64,000 nt of DNA. Source: Phytophthora colocasiae (lineage: Eukaryota > Oomycota > Peronosporomycetes > Peronosporales > Peronosporaceae). The notes under the pieces were generated by a model that searched no databases, had not been told where the DNA came from, and was given only the letters and a program-made list of their open reading frames with translations. This document shows positions 20,436 to 29,796 of the stretch, piece by piece. Positions within the stretch are counted from its first letter, which is position 1, and each line of letters opens with the position of its first letter. The stretch spans positions 124,001-188,000 of the forward strand of contig JAGKQI010000025.1 in NCBI GenBank assembly GCA_018806915.1, given 5' to 3'. Both the position numbers and the translations under genes were made by a program.

Positions 20436-21856
20436 ATGAAGACCATCTCCGCTCTATCGTTTGCAGTACTGGCGGCTTCCAATGCCCAGGCTTACAGTGA
20501 GGGTTTCGACCTCACAGACCACACGAGTCAACTCAACTTCTACCACCAAGCTGCAACTGATCTCACGGCCGAACAAGTCGCTCTTGATGATGCGTGCGCT
20601 GTCGACCAAGTGCACATGGTAAGTGGAGATTGCAATAGTATTGTTCAATACTGGAGACTAACAGTTCCTCATGTAGATCATGCGGCATGGAACGCGCTAC
20701 CCTTCGTCAGGCAGCTACAACGGCATCAAGAGCTTTGCAGAGACAGTGACAGAATATTTGAGTTGGTCCAACATGTCCGACACGTTAGCCGAGGAACTAC
20801 AATTCCTTAAGACTTGGAACCTGACCGAGTTGATCCCGCACCCGAGTATTGAGGTGGACAATCTCACGACGCTTGGTCTGCAGGAAGCGTACGACGTTGG
20901 CTCTGCCTTCCGTAGCAAGTATGCAGATTTGTACAACGGAAAGGAGACCGTGTGGACGAACGCGAAGGAGCGTGTGGTGCGCACTGCCGAGGGATTTATG
21001 AAGGGATTCCATGGTGAAAGTTGGGACGACAATCTATTGGTTCAAGTGAGCAATACCGACGAAACTTTGGGCGGAAACACGCTGACGCCCATCGATACGT
21101 GCCAAAACTTCGACGGTGATGAAAGTTCGGGACAAACGGCATTTGCACAAGCTACGGGCTGGCAAGATGCACTGGCGGAGCGCCTCGAGTCGCTCTGGCC
21201 TGGCTTCGGTTTCTCGACTGGTGTAGCACTGACGGTCATGGATTTGTGCATGTACCAGCGTAACTACCTGGGCAAGGACCACCTGGAGTTCTGTCAGATC
21301 TTCACGGACGATGAGTGGGAGCACTATGCCTATCATAAAGACCTGGGTTACTACTACGGCTCTGGATATGGCGTGGCACTTGCACCTACCGTCGGGTTCC
21401 CGTATGCTGAAGCTGTGACTAAGCTGCTTAACGAGACGGAGACAACTTACTGCCAGAAGATCTTCGTGGCTTTCAGCCAGGATACGCAGTTAAACGCCAT
21501 GTACTCCGGTTTCGGGCTTAATTTTGACGAGACGTACCCGTCGAACGCCATCAATGCCACTCGCAACTTCCGCTCTTCGCGTGTACTTGCCATGGGGTCG
21601 CGTTTGGTTACAGAGCGCATTACCTGCAATGGTGAGAGCTTCGTCCGCTTCAACCTTAATGAACAGGTGGTTCCTCTTCCTGAATGTCAGAGTGGACCGG
21701 GTCTTACGTGTCCGCTGTCTGGAGTTCACCAGATACATGGAGACTCAAAAGACAAATGTGGGCGACTTTGTGACGAAGTGCGCCTCGACCGGCGGATCCT
21801 CGGAGCTCACGATCTTCGAAAATCCCGTCATGAACCAGTGCGCATTGGCGTCGTAG
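20436..21856 (+). CDS. secreted histidine acid phosphatase, one intron, one frameshift
   Basis: The protein starts with a signal peptide (MKTISALSFAVLAASNAQA). A 58-base intron at 20619-20676 (GTAAGT ... TAG) splits it after DQVHM. Removing it joins directly to the family signature IMRHGTRYP, the phosphohistidine site of histidine acid phosphatases/phytases that release phosphate from organic esters outside the cell. Further residues include NLTTLGLQEAYDVGSAFRSK, NAKERVVRTAEGF (substrate-binding Arg) and several Cys pairs. The usual catalytic His-Asp near the C terminus reads FSQDTQL (Gln at 21478-21480). A one-base change near 21720 moves the frame from CPLSG to EFTRYMETQKTNVG; the tail then ends at a TAG at 21854-21856. 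Without the shift the frame would end at 21936. About 450 residues, normal for the family. Confidence 0.85.
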
Positions 21857-21945
21857 CCAAGGTTAGCGCTGTTTGTGCTGTCCTAAGGGAACTACCAGGC
21901 CAGGACCATTTCCAAATCGGATTCCTCTCTAGCTGACCTCACAAT

Positions 21946-22784
21946 ATGAGCGTTGGATTGACTGTTCTCCAAGCTGTGGCATCGTCCTGTACGGTGGCCA
22001 TGATCCTCGCCTCGGCACCATCTGTATACCACATTCACCAGAACCGCGGCACAGGATGCGTATCGCTCTTTCCTCTCGTTGGACTCTGGCTTAGCTGTCA
22101 TTTAGTGTAAGTCTTCAAGATCATTCTCTTTCTTGCTGCAAAACCACTCACTCTTTTTATTCATTCAACAGAACGCTGTACGGCTGGTCTACAGGCTCCT
22201 ACTTCCCGCTCTTCGCTATTTACCTTTTCGGCGAGCTCACCTCCATCGTCTACGTCAGTGTTTTCTTCCGGTGGACGAAAGCCCGCTCTTATGCCGTGAA
22301 GACGATTGCCTGCAACATCTTCATCATTATTCTCCTTACGACCTACGTTGTGCTCGGCATGACGGGCGCAACAGGTCAAACTACAAACCAAGTAGGCGAT
22401 ACTGTCGGTTGGATGATGACGGTAGGTTGCTTGTTACCGTACATCGCGCCGCTCGAGACCATTTAGACGGTGGTCAAGACCCGCTCAAGTGCTTCAATTC
22501 CACTGGGGATGTGCCTCGCTGGAGCCATTTCTAACGCGCTCTGGGTGCTGGAGGGATACCTCGACAATGACATCTTCATGCTGGTGTTGAGTGCCGCGTG
22601 CTCCTTCATGGGTTTTGTCCAAGTTACACTCTACATTATCTACCGTCCAGGACGATACCCTGCCTCACTAGACCTCCCGACGATCGACTGCGTCCTCCCT
22701 GTGACAGCGAATATGACCGTGAAGAGCGACACTACAGTCGAGAGTCTGCCGTCACCGAACTTCATTGCTATCTGCTCGCCATGA
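21946..22784 (+). pseudogene. SWEET-2 sugar transporter, one in-frame stop
   Basis: Exon 1 (21946-22106) encodes MSVGLTVLQAVASSCTVAMI. A 65-base intron at 22107-22171 (GTAAGTC ... CAACAG) splits codon 54 in phase 2. Exon 2 continues TLYGWSTGSYFPLFAIYLFG and then both MtN3 repeats. After YIAPLETI there is a TAG at 22464-22466 where SWEET-3 has Lys (ETIKTVLKTRS), a single AAG-to-TAG type change. The frame then continues intact to the natural stop at 22784, with NxxW and MGFVQVTLYIIYRPGR. Unless bypassed, the product would lack the second half of the transporter. It starts only 90 bases after the acid phosphatase stop. Confidence 0.9.
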
Positions 22785-23369
22785 GCAGCTCTCTATCCCA
22801 TCGGATAGACTTCATCGAACCTAATAGACACTGTAAAACATTCTCCAACGTACTCACCGCTTCATCTGTGCTGTTAGGACGTTGCCCCCCAATCCTTGGC
22901 GTGCGCTCATACGAGAACGAATAAAAAAAACAAAAGCACTCAACGCTGGAGAACCAGATCGCGCGCGTGCTGGTGCAAAGCTGAAGTTCCCTCCGGCTCG
23001 TCCAGTCTCTGGATCGCGTGGATGTCAAGTCGCGACAGCCACAGACCAGTCGTTGCGCTCGAAACTGAAGCATGGGCAAGGCAAGTCGGAAGATGTTGCA
23101 ATAGACGCGGCAAGTAGACCGTTCTCGTGCTCGAGACAATCACTCTTCCTCCACCTTCCAATCGACTGATACGACGCCAAGTCGTATCTCCACGGCCTCA
23201 TTGCCACCAGCTTATTGTTTGGTGGCGCTTTTGAGATGGATACGGTGCTGGCGTCAGTGGAGCATGTTCGAGTGAGACACAATGAGCTTGAATCAACTGC
23301 AAGATGGAGACTTTGGTTCATTTCTGAATTAGACTTAATCCACTCGTATCAAGAGATCTACAGACGACA
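22785..23369 (+). other. spacer between SWEET-2 and SWEET-3
   Basis: 585 bases without a recognised gene. Open frames here (for example 22882-23169) lack any family signature and overlap others on the opposite strand. The segment just before 23370 should hold the SWEET-3 promoter. Confidence 0.4.
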
Positions 23370-24220
23370 ATGAGTGTCGGGCTTACAATTATCCAGGTAC
23401 TGGCGTCGATCTGCTCGGTCGCTATGATCCTGAGCTCCGTGCCAGCGATGTACCGCATCCACCAGCGTCAAGACACGGGCGCCGTGGCGCTCTTCCCGCT
23501 TGTGGGACTCTGGATCAACTGCCACGTCTTGTAAGTCGCTGCTGCCCATCGGTTGTACCTGTAGATGAGCTGGTTACTAACAATGTTGCCTTTGAGCAGA
23601 ATGCTGTACGGATGGGCAACCGCAGACTACTTCCCGCTCTTCGCGACCTACCTCTTTGGAGACATTATGGCAGTGCTCTACGTTGGCGTGTTCTACCGAT
23701 ACACCAAGCAGCGCACGTACGCCCTCAAGGCCATCGGTGTGTCCTTCGCTGTCGTGCTGGCCACGGCGGTCTATACAATTCTGGGTATGACCGGTGCCAC
23801 GAATGATCCACCGACTCGGTTGGTCTTGTCACGGGCTACATTATGGCCATAGGCAGTGTGTTGTTGTACATTTCGCCATTCGAGACCATCAAGACCGTGT
23901 TGAAGACCCGATCAGGAGCGTCGATCCCTTTTTGGATGTGTCTTGCGGGCACGACGTCCAATGTTCTCTGGATGATCAATGGCTTGCTTACGAGTGACAT
24001 CTTTATCTTCCTTCTTGGAACTGTCTGCGCGGCGTTGGGGATGGTGCAAGTAGTGCTCTACCTTATCTACCGTCCAGGACGGTCACAAATTGCCACGAAG
24101 TCGGGCAAGGAGTCCATTCTTCCTATCACTGCTGCAACCACGCCTCAAAATGACGGCAACCCGTGCTTGCTGCCGTCTCCAATCTACATTGCAGTCCACT
24201 CGCCGTCACCGTCGAAGTAA
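23370..24220 (+). pseudogene. SWEET-3 sugar transporter, one frameshift
   Basis: Exon 1 (23370-23530) begins MSVGLTIIQVLASICSVAMI. The intron at 23531-23599 (69 bases, GTAAGTC ... GAGCAG) sits at the same codon and phase as in SWEET-2, showing common descent. Exon 2 gives MLYGWATADYFPLFATYLFG and GVFYRYTKQRTYALKAIGV. Near 23812 a one-base indel shifts the frame (GMTGATND, then VGLVTGYIMAIGSVLLYIS in the next frame). The second MtN3 repeat follows with SPFETIKTVLKTRSGASIPF and LGMVQVVLYLIYRPGR, ending at 24220. A single indel is the only defect, so it is a young pseudogene or a sequencing error. Confidence 0.88.
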
Positions 24221-24568
24221 ATGTTGCAACGACAGCGTATCTAAGGAACCTAAGTAGAATGATAATTTACCACATTATTAAACACAAGTTCATTGCAAGA
24301 GGTTGCGCTTCAACACGTTGTACGACAAGCAGAAGAAGGCAAATATAGCTGGATATGATGGATTCGCAGCACTAGATGTTAGTGCTAAGTACATGTATTC
24401 TGATCAAATGCAAAGGTTACAGACAACCTCTTTCGTGCAAATGCATCTATGCGCTGTGGTAGTTTTGCATGCCACAACGCGGGCTACAGACTACACTCAT
24501 CGCTGATCACGCTTTCCATTCTTTCGCGGGATTCCTTCACAAGTGCTTTATCCAGTTCAAAGTTTGTT
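24221..24568 (+). other. spacer between SWEET-3 and SWEET-4
   Basis: 348 bases with no recognised gene. TTTCCATTCTTTCGCGGG at about 24508-24525 is a pyrimidine-rich initiator-like stretch before the SWEET-4 ATG. Confidence 0.35.
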
Positions 24569-24865
24569 ATGGCGAACGACGGCTTGCTGCTCACTCTTCG
24601 CGTCTTGACGTTCATAACAGCTCTGGCTGTAGGGCTCAGTCCGTATCCTGAAATCCGACGTGTTCATAAGCAGCAGGACGTCGGCGACGTGTCCACCTTC
24701 CCAGTCGTCACACTGTTTGGCAACTCGTACCTGTGGATGATCTACTCGTACTTGATCGGTAACTTCTTCCCTCTCTTCCGGTGTGTGCTTTCCAGACAGC
24801 ATCGGCCATTGTCTTCGGCGTCATTTACTGGTGGTGGAGCACGTCACGTCGAGGATTCTACGTAC
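24569..24865 (+). pseudogene. SWEET-4 sugar transporter, 5' part (split by gypsy element)
   Basis: The start MANDGLLLTLRVLTFITALA is followed by PYPEIRRVHKQQDVGDVSTF and NSYLWMIYSYLIGNFFPLF, which are helices 1 and 2 of MtN3 repeat 1. One base is missing near 24780. The next frame then reads VCAFQTASAIVFGVIYWWWS and RRGFYV, helix 3. The gene is cut after GTAC (24862-24865) by the gypsy LTR and resumes at 34394. No intron is seen at the SWEET-2/-3 position. Confidence 0.88.
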
Positions 24866-25499
24866 TGTAACAGGATGAGGCTACCTGTTGAAGAATCGAC
24901 GGCAGTTAGTGACGCATTGCTTGACGCGGGTGGCGAGACTGCTCGACGGACGCCTCATGTTGAAAATACTGATGGTGCACGACGATCGATGGCTGGTGTT
25001 ATGATGGAACAACGGCTGTGGGTTATCGACAACGAACGTGACTGGTGAACGCTCGATAAAAACGTTGAAGAGTAACGAAGATCTCGGGTGAAGAAGATCG
25101 CATTCATCCGGATGAAGTCGAGAAACGGCCGGGCGGAGAAGCGGCTCAGTCGAGAATTTGCGGCGGCGACGAGAAGTGGCCAGTTGAGAATTTGCAGCGG
25201 CGAAGAGAAGCTGTGGTCGAGTGTGGGCGACGACGAGCGAAGTGAACGAGTTGAACGGACGAAGGACGAAGTTGAACGAGTTGAACGGACGAACGAGTTG
25301 AACGTAAGAGCGAGAGCTCTAGTACATTGAATATAAATAGGAACGAAGTTCCGGCGCAGATGAACTGAGCCCGTACTGTGTTGAAGTGTTGAATTGAGTA
25401 AGCTAAGAAGCCAGCGATAAAGAAGAACCCGGCGAGACAGCGTAGCGCAGCATTGTCGGCTATACGCCCCTAGCGAACAAGGGAACTGGGTTCGTCACA
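24866..25499 (+). repeat. gypsy-1 5' LTR (634 bp)
   Basis: It begins TGTAACAGGATG and ends GGGTTCGTCACA. A TATAAATAG at about 25331-25339 is a plausible TATA-type element in the U3 region. Short direct repeats of GAACGAGTTGAACGGACGAA lie near 25245-25300. Confidence 0.95.
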
Positions 25500-28276
25500 T
25501 GGTGGTCATACAGGGGCTTCTAGCAGAAAAACGCACACTGAGAAAACAACGAAAAGCGATGGGAACGAAAACAGCGACACTGGTAGCGTCGACCAAGACT
25601 GCGCGGACGACGCGTAGTAGGAAGACCAACCCAGCCGATGTTGAAACGAAGAACGAAGAGAACGATGATGATGGACGAACGGAATCGTCGGTGAATGTTG
25701 AGACGCGATCAGCACTTGATGACACCGATCCGGCGACTCGGAGCATAACAGTCGAACCCACTAGCGATGCTGCAACGGAGCCTTTTGATGAGAACTCCGA
25801 TGACATGCCCGAGCCGACCGAGGATGAGTTGGAGGCCTTGGAACGTACTGTGAAGCGACTAGGCGTTGTAGTAGCAAAAGCAGATACGGGAAAAGGAACA
25901 ACTGTCTCAGATCGTTTGAAACAACTGGCAGTGAACCTTCAGCAAGTGACGACGCGTGCGGTGAGTACACTGGCGAAGACACAAGATGCTGACGGCGATA
26001 CTGAAGAAGGACGGGATGGAGCTAGGGAACACGACGATAGTCGAGCGGACGAGACAAAACTAGCACCAGTAGTGGCGGAACGAGAGTACCCACTAGTCCT
26101 ACCAGGGGAATACGAAGACGATGAAGACCAGTGGAATGACAGTGATGACAGGCGGTATTTAAGTCGTCAATGGCATGTTGATACTGGCACTCGACGAAGA
26201 GCACCACAGCCACCTCGGCAAAACTTGGAATCACGAGGTCAAAGGCTACAAAAGGATCATGGACTCCGCAAATCTCGTAAACAACGAGAACCTCGGCAAA
26301 ACTTGGTATCACGAGGAGGAGAGCGAACGAATCCTGTACTCCGCAAATCTCAGAAACAACGAGATCCTTGGCAAAACTTGGTATCACAAGGAGGGGAACG
26401 TCGAACGGACCACGTGCGTCACCAATCTCGGAAACGACGAGATCCTCGGCAAAATTTGGTATCACGAGGAAGAGGACGACGAATGGATCATGAACGACAC
26501 GGTGCTCAAACTCGTCGACATGATGATGATGATGATGATGAGAACGGTAAGTCTGATGATGATGACGACGATGCTAACGATGAGTATGATGAGCGCAGGG
26601 TGCAGCAACGGAAACGGAGTAATGAACGCCATCGGGAACGTGGACGGCACAACCGGCACGAAGAACCTCGTGGAGGGCGGTACGAACGGCGTGGACGAGA
26701 GCGGCGACCGAGCGTCCAACGAGCAGTGTCAGACGATGACTCGTCTAATGGAGGAGGAAGTCCCCAGAGCGATAGCTCTGATGACGAGCGACGAGGACAG
26801 CGTGGTCATCCCCACGGAAGCGATGGAAGCGATGGAAGCGACGGAGTTAGCAGTTCCAGCAGTGGATCGAGCTCCAGCGAGACGAGTGAGTCCGAGGAAG
26901 ATACTCGACGACGTCTCCGACGATCCCCACGACGCGGAAGACGGAATGAACCACGCGAACGACAGGAACGCCATGAAAGACGAGAACGACGTGAACGAAG
27001 AAAACCGCATCAACGACAAAGACCAAGAAACATTAAGGATCTTGAACTGCCAAGCTTTACCCCAACACCGAGAGCTTCTGTATCAACTTGGATTGACCGA
27101 ATTGATCTGGCACTGAAAGGAGCGAAAGAATCAGGTCGCGGTGAATGGTCGGATCGCTCATTGTACTTTATTCTGGGCAACAAATTGATGGAGAGTGCTG
27201 CACGATGGTGGGTAAACATGGATCGACGACTGCATCAGCAAGATCGAACTTGGACGAAGTTGAAGGTGGCTTTGCTGAGACGATATGGGCCCCGCATTGA
27301 TAAGTCTGCTGCCGAAGCTCGGGTGAACGCGCGGTACAGATTTCACAAGGAACCGTATGCTGATTTTGCTGCCGGACTACGAGAAGCTGCTGATCGGAAC
27401 GAAGTTAGTGAACGGGTGTTTTTGGCTCAATTTTACCGATGCCTGGAACGTACGGTACGACAACTGGTGAAGCAGCCACCTGTGCCGACGACGTTGGAAG
27501 AAGCCGTCGAGAAAGCCACAGAAATCGATGATCCGATGGATTATGTGAATGGAATTCAACCGATGACGCAGGACGTGCAGACGCAACCACCAGCTGTGGA
27601 CGGTAGTCGAATGGTGATCATTCCTGGAGTCGGAACGTTGGCGATACCTGCTGATGGAGCTGCGAAAGTAGCAGAAGGAAGTACGACACCAACGGGTCAA
27701 TCGGGTGCTTTAGCGGTGTGCACAAATCAACAAGGAGTGTACAATTGGCCGGCTGGAGTATACGAGTTACCACCTGGGCAAAAGTGGAATGGTAGGTTCT
27801 GGGCAGCCGCTGGAAACGCTGGAAAGAAACGGGTGGAGCAAAAGCGAGCGAATCCGAAGTCCAAGACGGATGTCAAACCCCATAACACAAAGAAAGCGTC
27901 GAAGCGAGTGGCAACAGATTCCAGCAGCGAAGATGAAGTGAAAGAACCTCGGACGAAGCGACTGAAGGTAAACCCTGCGACGACAACAGCAGCTGCGAAG
28001 ATGGTGGCGGCTGAAGAACGGTCACAAGGCTCGACGAGAAGGATGGAAGCGCAGCGGGTACGAGCGGAAGTGTCGAATAGACCATGCTTCCACTGCGGAC
28101 AGAACACCCACTGGTCGGCACAATGTCCTAATGAACCGAAGTGCTACGCATGCCGTCAGAGAGGTCATTTCGCGAGAGACTGTCCCGATTCCGATGCGAA
28201 GAAACGAAATGACGCATATCTGAAACAGCGAGCTGAAGAGATGAAGAAGCCGACGGAAAACGATGGCCGGGCGTAG
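25499..28276 (+). CDS. gypsy-1 Gag polyprotein with two CCHC zinc knuckles
   Basis: The frame is open for 925 codons. The first ATG uses the last base of the LTR; the ATG at 25559 (MGTKTATLVAST) is the more usual start. The first half is highly charged, with four ~66-bp repeats (PRQNLVSRGG-like) and Asp/Glu/Arg runs. The capsid-like part is at about 27040-27480 (ASVSTWIDRIDLALKGAKES, SAARWWVNMDRRLHQQDRTW). The C terminus has two C-x2-C-x4-H-x4-C knuckles, CFHCGQNTHWSAQC and CYACRQRGHFARDC (28087-28182), which bind RNA. It assembles the virus-like particle. The long N-terminal region is unusual compared with typical gypsy Gag. Confidence 0.88.
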   Translation: MVVIQGLLAEKRTLRKQRKAMGTKTATLVASTKTARTTRSRKTNPADVETKNEENDDDGRTESSVNVETRSALDDTDPATRSITVEPTSDAATEPFDENSDDMPEPTEDELEALERTVKRLGVVVAKADTGKGTTVSDRLKQLAVNLQQVTTRAVSTLAKTQDADGDTEEGRDGAREHDDSRADETKLAPVVAEREYPLVLPGEYEDDEDQWNDSDDRRYLSRQWHVDTGTRRRAPQPPRQNLESRGQRLQKDHGLRKSRKQREPRQNLVSRGGERTNPVLRKSQKQRDPWQNLVSQGGERRTDHVRHQSRKRRDPRQNLVSRGRGRRMDHERHGAQTRRHDDDDDDENGKSDDDDDDANDEYDERRVQQRKRSNERHRERGRHNRHEEPRGGRYERRGRERRPSVQRAVSDDDSSNGGGSPQSDSSDDERRGQRGHPHGSDGSDGSDGVSSSSSGSSSSETSESEEDTRRRLRRSPRRGRRNEPRERQERHERRERRERRKPHQRQRPRNIKDLELPSFTPTPRASVSTWIDRIDLALKGAKESGRGEWSDRSLYFILGNKLMESAARWWVNMDRRLHQQDRTWTKLKVALLRRYGPRIDKSAAEARVNARYRFHKEPYADFAAGLREAADRNEVSERVFLAQFYRCLERTVRQLVKQPPVPTTLEEAVEKATEIDDPMDYVNGIQPMTQDVQTQPPAVDGSRMVIIPGVGTLAIPADGAAKVAEGSTTPTGQSGALAVCTNQQGVYNWPAGVYELPPGQKWNGRFWAAAGNAGKKRVEQKRANPKSKTDVKPHNTKKASKRVATDSSSEDEVKEPRTKRLKVNPATTTAAAKMVAAEERSQGSTRRMEAQRVRAEVSNRPCFHCGQNTHWSAQCPNEPKCYACRQRGHFARDCPDSDAKKRNDAYLKQRAEEMKKPTENDGRA
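26215..26485 (+). repeat. ~66-bp in-frame repeats in gypsy-1 gag
   Basis: Four imperfect units around CCTCGGCAAAACTTGG-ATCACGAGG with an intervening AAATCTCGTAAACAACGAGA-type stretch. They stay in frame and give repeated PRQNLVSRGGER-like segments. Unit divergence is noticeable, so the array is older than this insertion. Confidence 0.75.
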
Positions 28277-29796
28277 TGACGGGGATACAGCGTCCGGGTG
28301 AACGATCAACTCTCCGACAGGAAAATGACGAAAATGATGGTGAATCCAAGAGAGTTGAGCTGTCGACGGTAGTGTCGAAGGATGATGAAGTGATGCGAGC
28401 AATGAAACGGTGGAAAGATGAGAGGGCTGAGCGAGATGAAGGACGAGCAGCAATATACGTAGCAACAGTACGTCCCGCGATGGCTTCGACGAGGTATCGA
28501 CGTATCCGATTAGAAGGAAATATGCAAGCGTTGGCCCCTGTACTGCCAATGAGCACTAATGAAGACACTGGTCGACCAAAGAACGATGAAGAAGTGACGA
28601 ATGCCTGCGCGAACGATGAAGCAATGACAACGCGAACGAACACGGAACCGACGATGAAAAGAACCAGCGGTAACACGCCACGAACGACGGATAATTCGGA
28701 TCAAAGCTCAAATGATGCGGAATGTGAAGTCGAGAGTGGAGAAGGCGCGAATGTCGGCGTGGAATCATCAGCAGAACACGAAGTGCTTGAGACTGGAGAA
28801 GGCGGGCGGTCGCATGAAAACGATAATCAGAATGGCAATGATGAAGTTGATGAAACTGGAGAAGGCGAGGCCACTCCTGAACCAGACGGTGAAGAACGAG
28901 CAGTCAAGCGAAAACGAGTGACGGCTGAACGAAGACTACAGCGACGAATGGCGCGACGAGCGACCCGACAGCGGCGAAAGACGAAACTGGTGGAACAGAA
29001 GGCTGTGAAAACCAGCCAAGATGCGAAACGGGAACGGATGTTGCAGGAACGGCGAAAGCAAGCCGACATCGCACTGAAGCAGTTGACAGAGCGACGAAAG
29101 CTACGGGGAAAGACATCACCAACTACGGGACGAACGGAGCGTGAGAAACCTGCCCCTGTGAAGCTGGTGAAGCAACTGAAGGAACGTACCTCGGCATCTA
29201 CGGCGAATGACGATGATGAAGAAGTTGTGAATTCGGCCGATGGGCTACCAACAGCGAGAATGCGAGTGAATCGAACGTGGAAGGATATCAAATTGGATAG
29301 CTGTGCACGTTTCACGGTAGCAGGCACTGGATGGATGAAACACGGTGACCGACTGGATATTGAAGCACCTGTAGATTTCGTTGAAGGAATTGGTGGTTTC
29401 CTACTCGATGTTGTTGGAGTCTGGAGATTCCAATTCAGGACGGTGTTTGGAGAGACCATTTATGCGGATGCGTGCATTGTTGACGGCTGCGATGATGAGT
29501 TTCTGTTAGGCGTTGATTTTATGATGAAGCACGGTGCCAAGATTGACTTTGAACGCAACGAGTTGGCGTACCGATTGAAGGAACGACGAATTATAGTGCC
29601 CTTCCGAACCGATATAGTGTCCGACGCTGGTAGAAGTGCGCGAGTAGCGGCGGTCCGAATGACAAGACGAACGCAGTTGACGGGACGAGCTGTGACGCCG
29701 GTGGAAATATCAGTAGCTGCTCCTGACGGTGAGATCGGAATGTTTGTACCGACGAAGTGTGCTGGTGCGGTGATGTTGGCGTCTACAGTGACTTGA
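28276..29796 (+). CDS. gypsy-1 Pol, N-terminal part with retropepsin
   Basis: This frame is -1 relative to gag and open from about 28237, giving a 40-base overlap with the gag end where a frameshift could occur. The first ~300 residues are a charged linker. The aspartic protease follows at about 29290-29600: KLDSCARFTVAGTGWMKHGD, then DVVGVWRFQFRTVFGETIYA and DACIVDGCDDEFLLGVDFMM. The active-site triad reads D-S-C where retropepsins normally have D-[ST]-G. The frame ends in a TGA at 29794-29796, yet the RT continues in the same frame directly after it. So this may be a recent nonsense change or a readthrough stop. Confidence 0.75.
   Translation: MTGIQRPGERSTLRQENDENDGESKRVELSTVVSKDDEVMRAMKRWKDERAERDEGRAAIYVATVRPAMASTRYRRIRLEGNMQALAPVLPMSTNEDTGRPKNDEEVTNACANDEAMTTRTNTEPTMKRTSGNTPRTTDNSDQSSNDAECEVESGEGANVGVESSAEHEVLETGEGGRSHENDNQNGNDEVDETGEGEATPEPDGEERAVKRKRVTAERRLQRRMARRATRQRRKTKLVEQKAVKTSQDAKRERMLQERRKQADIALKQLTERRKLRGKTSPTTGRTEREKPAPVKLVKQLKERTSASTANDDDEEVVNSADGLPTARMRVNRTWKDIKLDSCARFTVAGTGWMKHGDRLDIEAPVDFVEGIGGFLLDVVGVWRFQFRTVFGETIYADACIVDGCDDEFLLGVDFMMKHGAKIDFERNELAYRLKERRIIVPFRTDIVSDAGRSARVAAVRMTRRTQLTGRAVTPVEISVAAPDGEIGMFVPTKCAGAVMLASTVT

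Noticed and set aside
26175..27116. 313-codon second frame inside gypsy-1 gag
   Set aside because: It arises from the repeat units and GAT runs being open in more than one frame; it has no domain and the gag frame explains the region.
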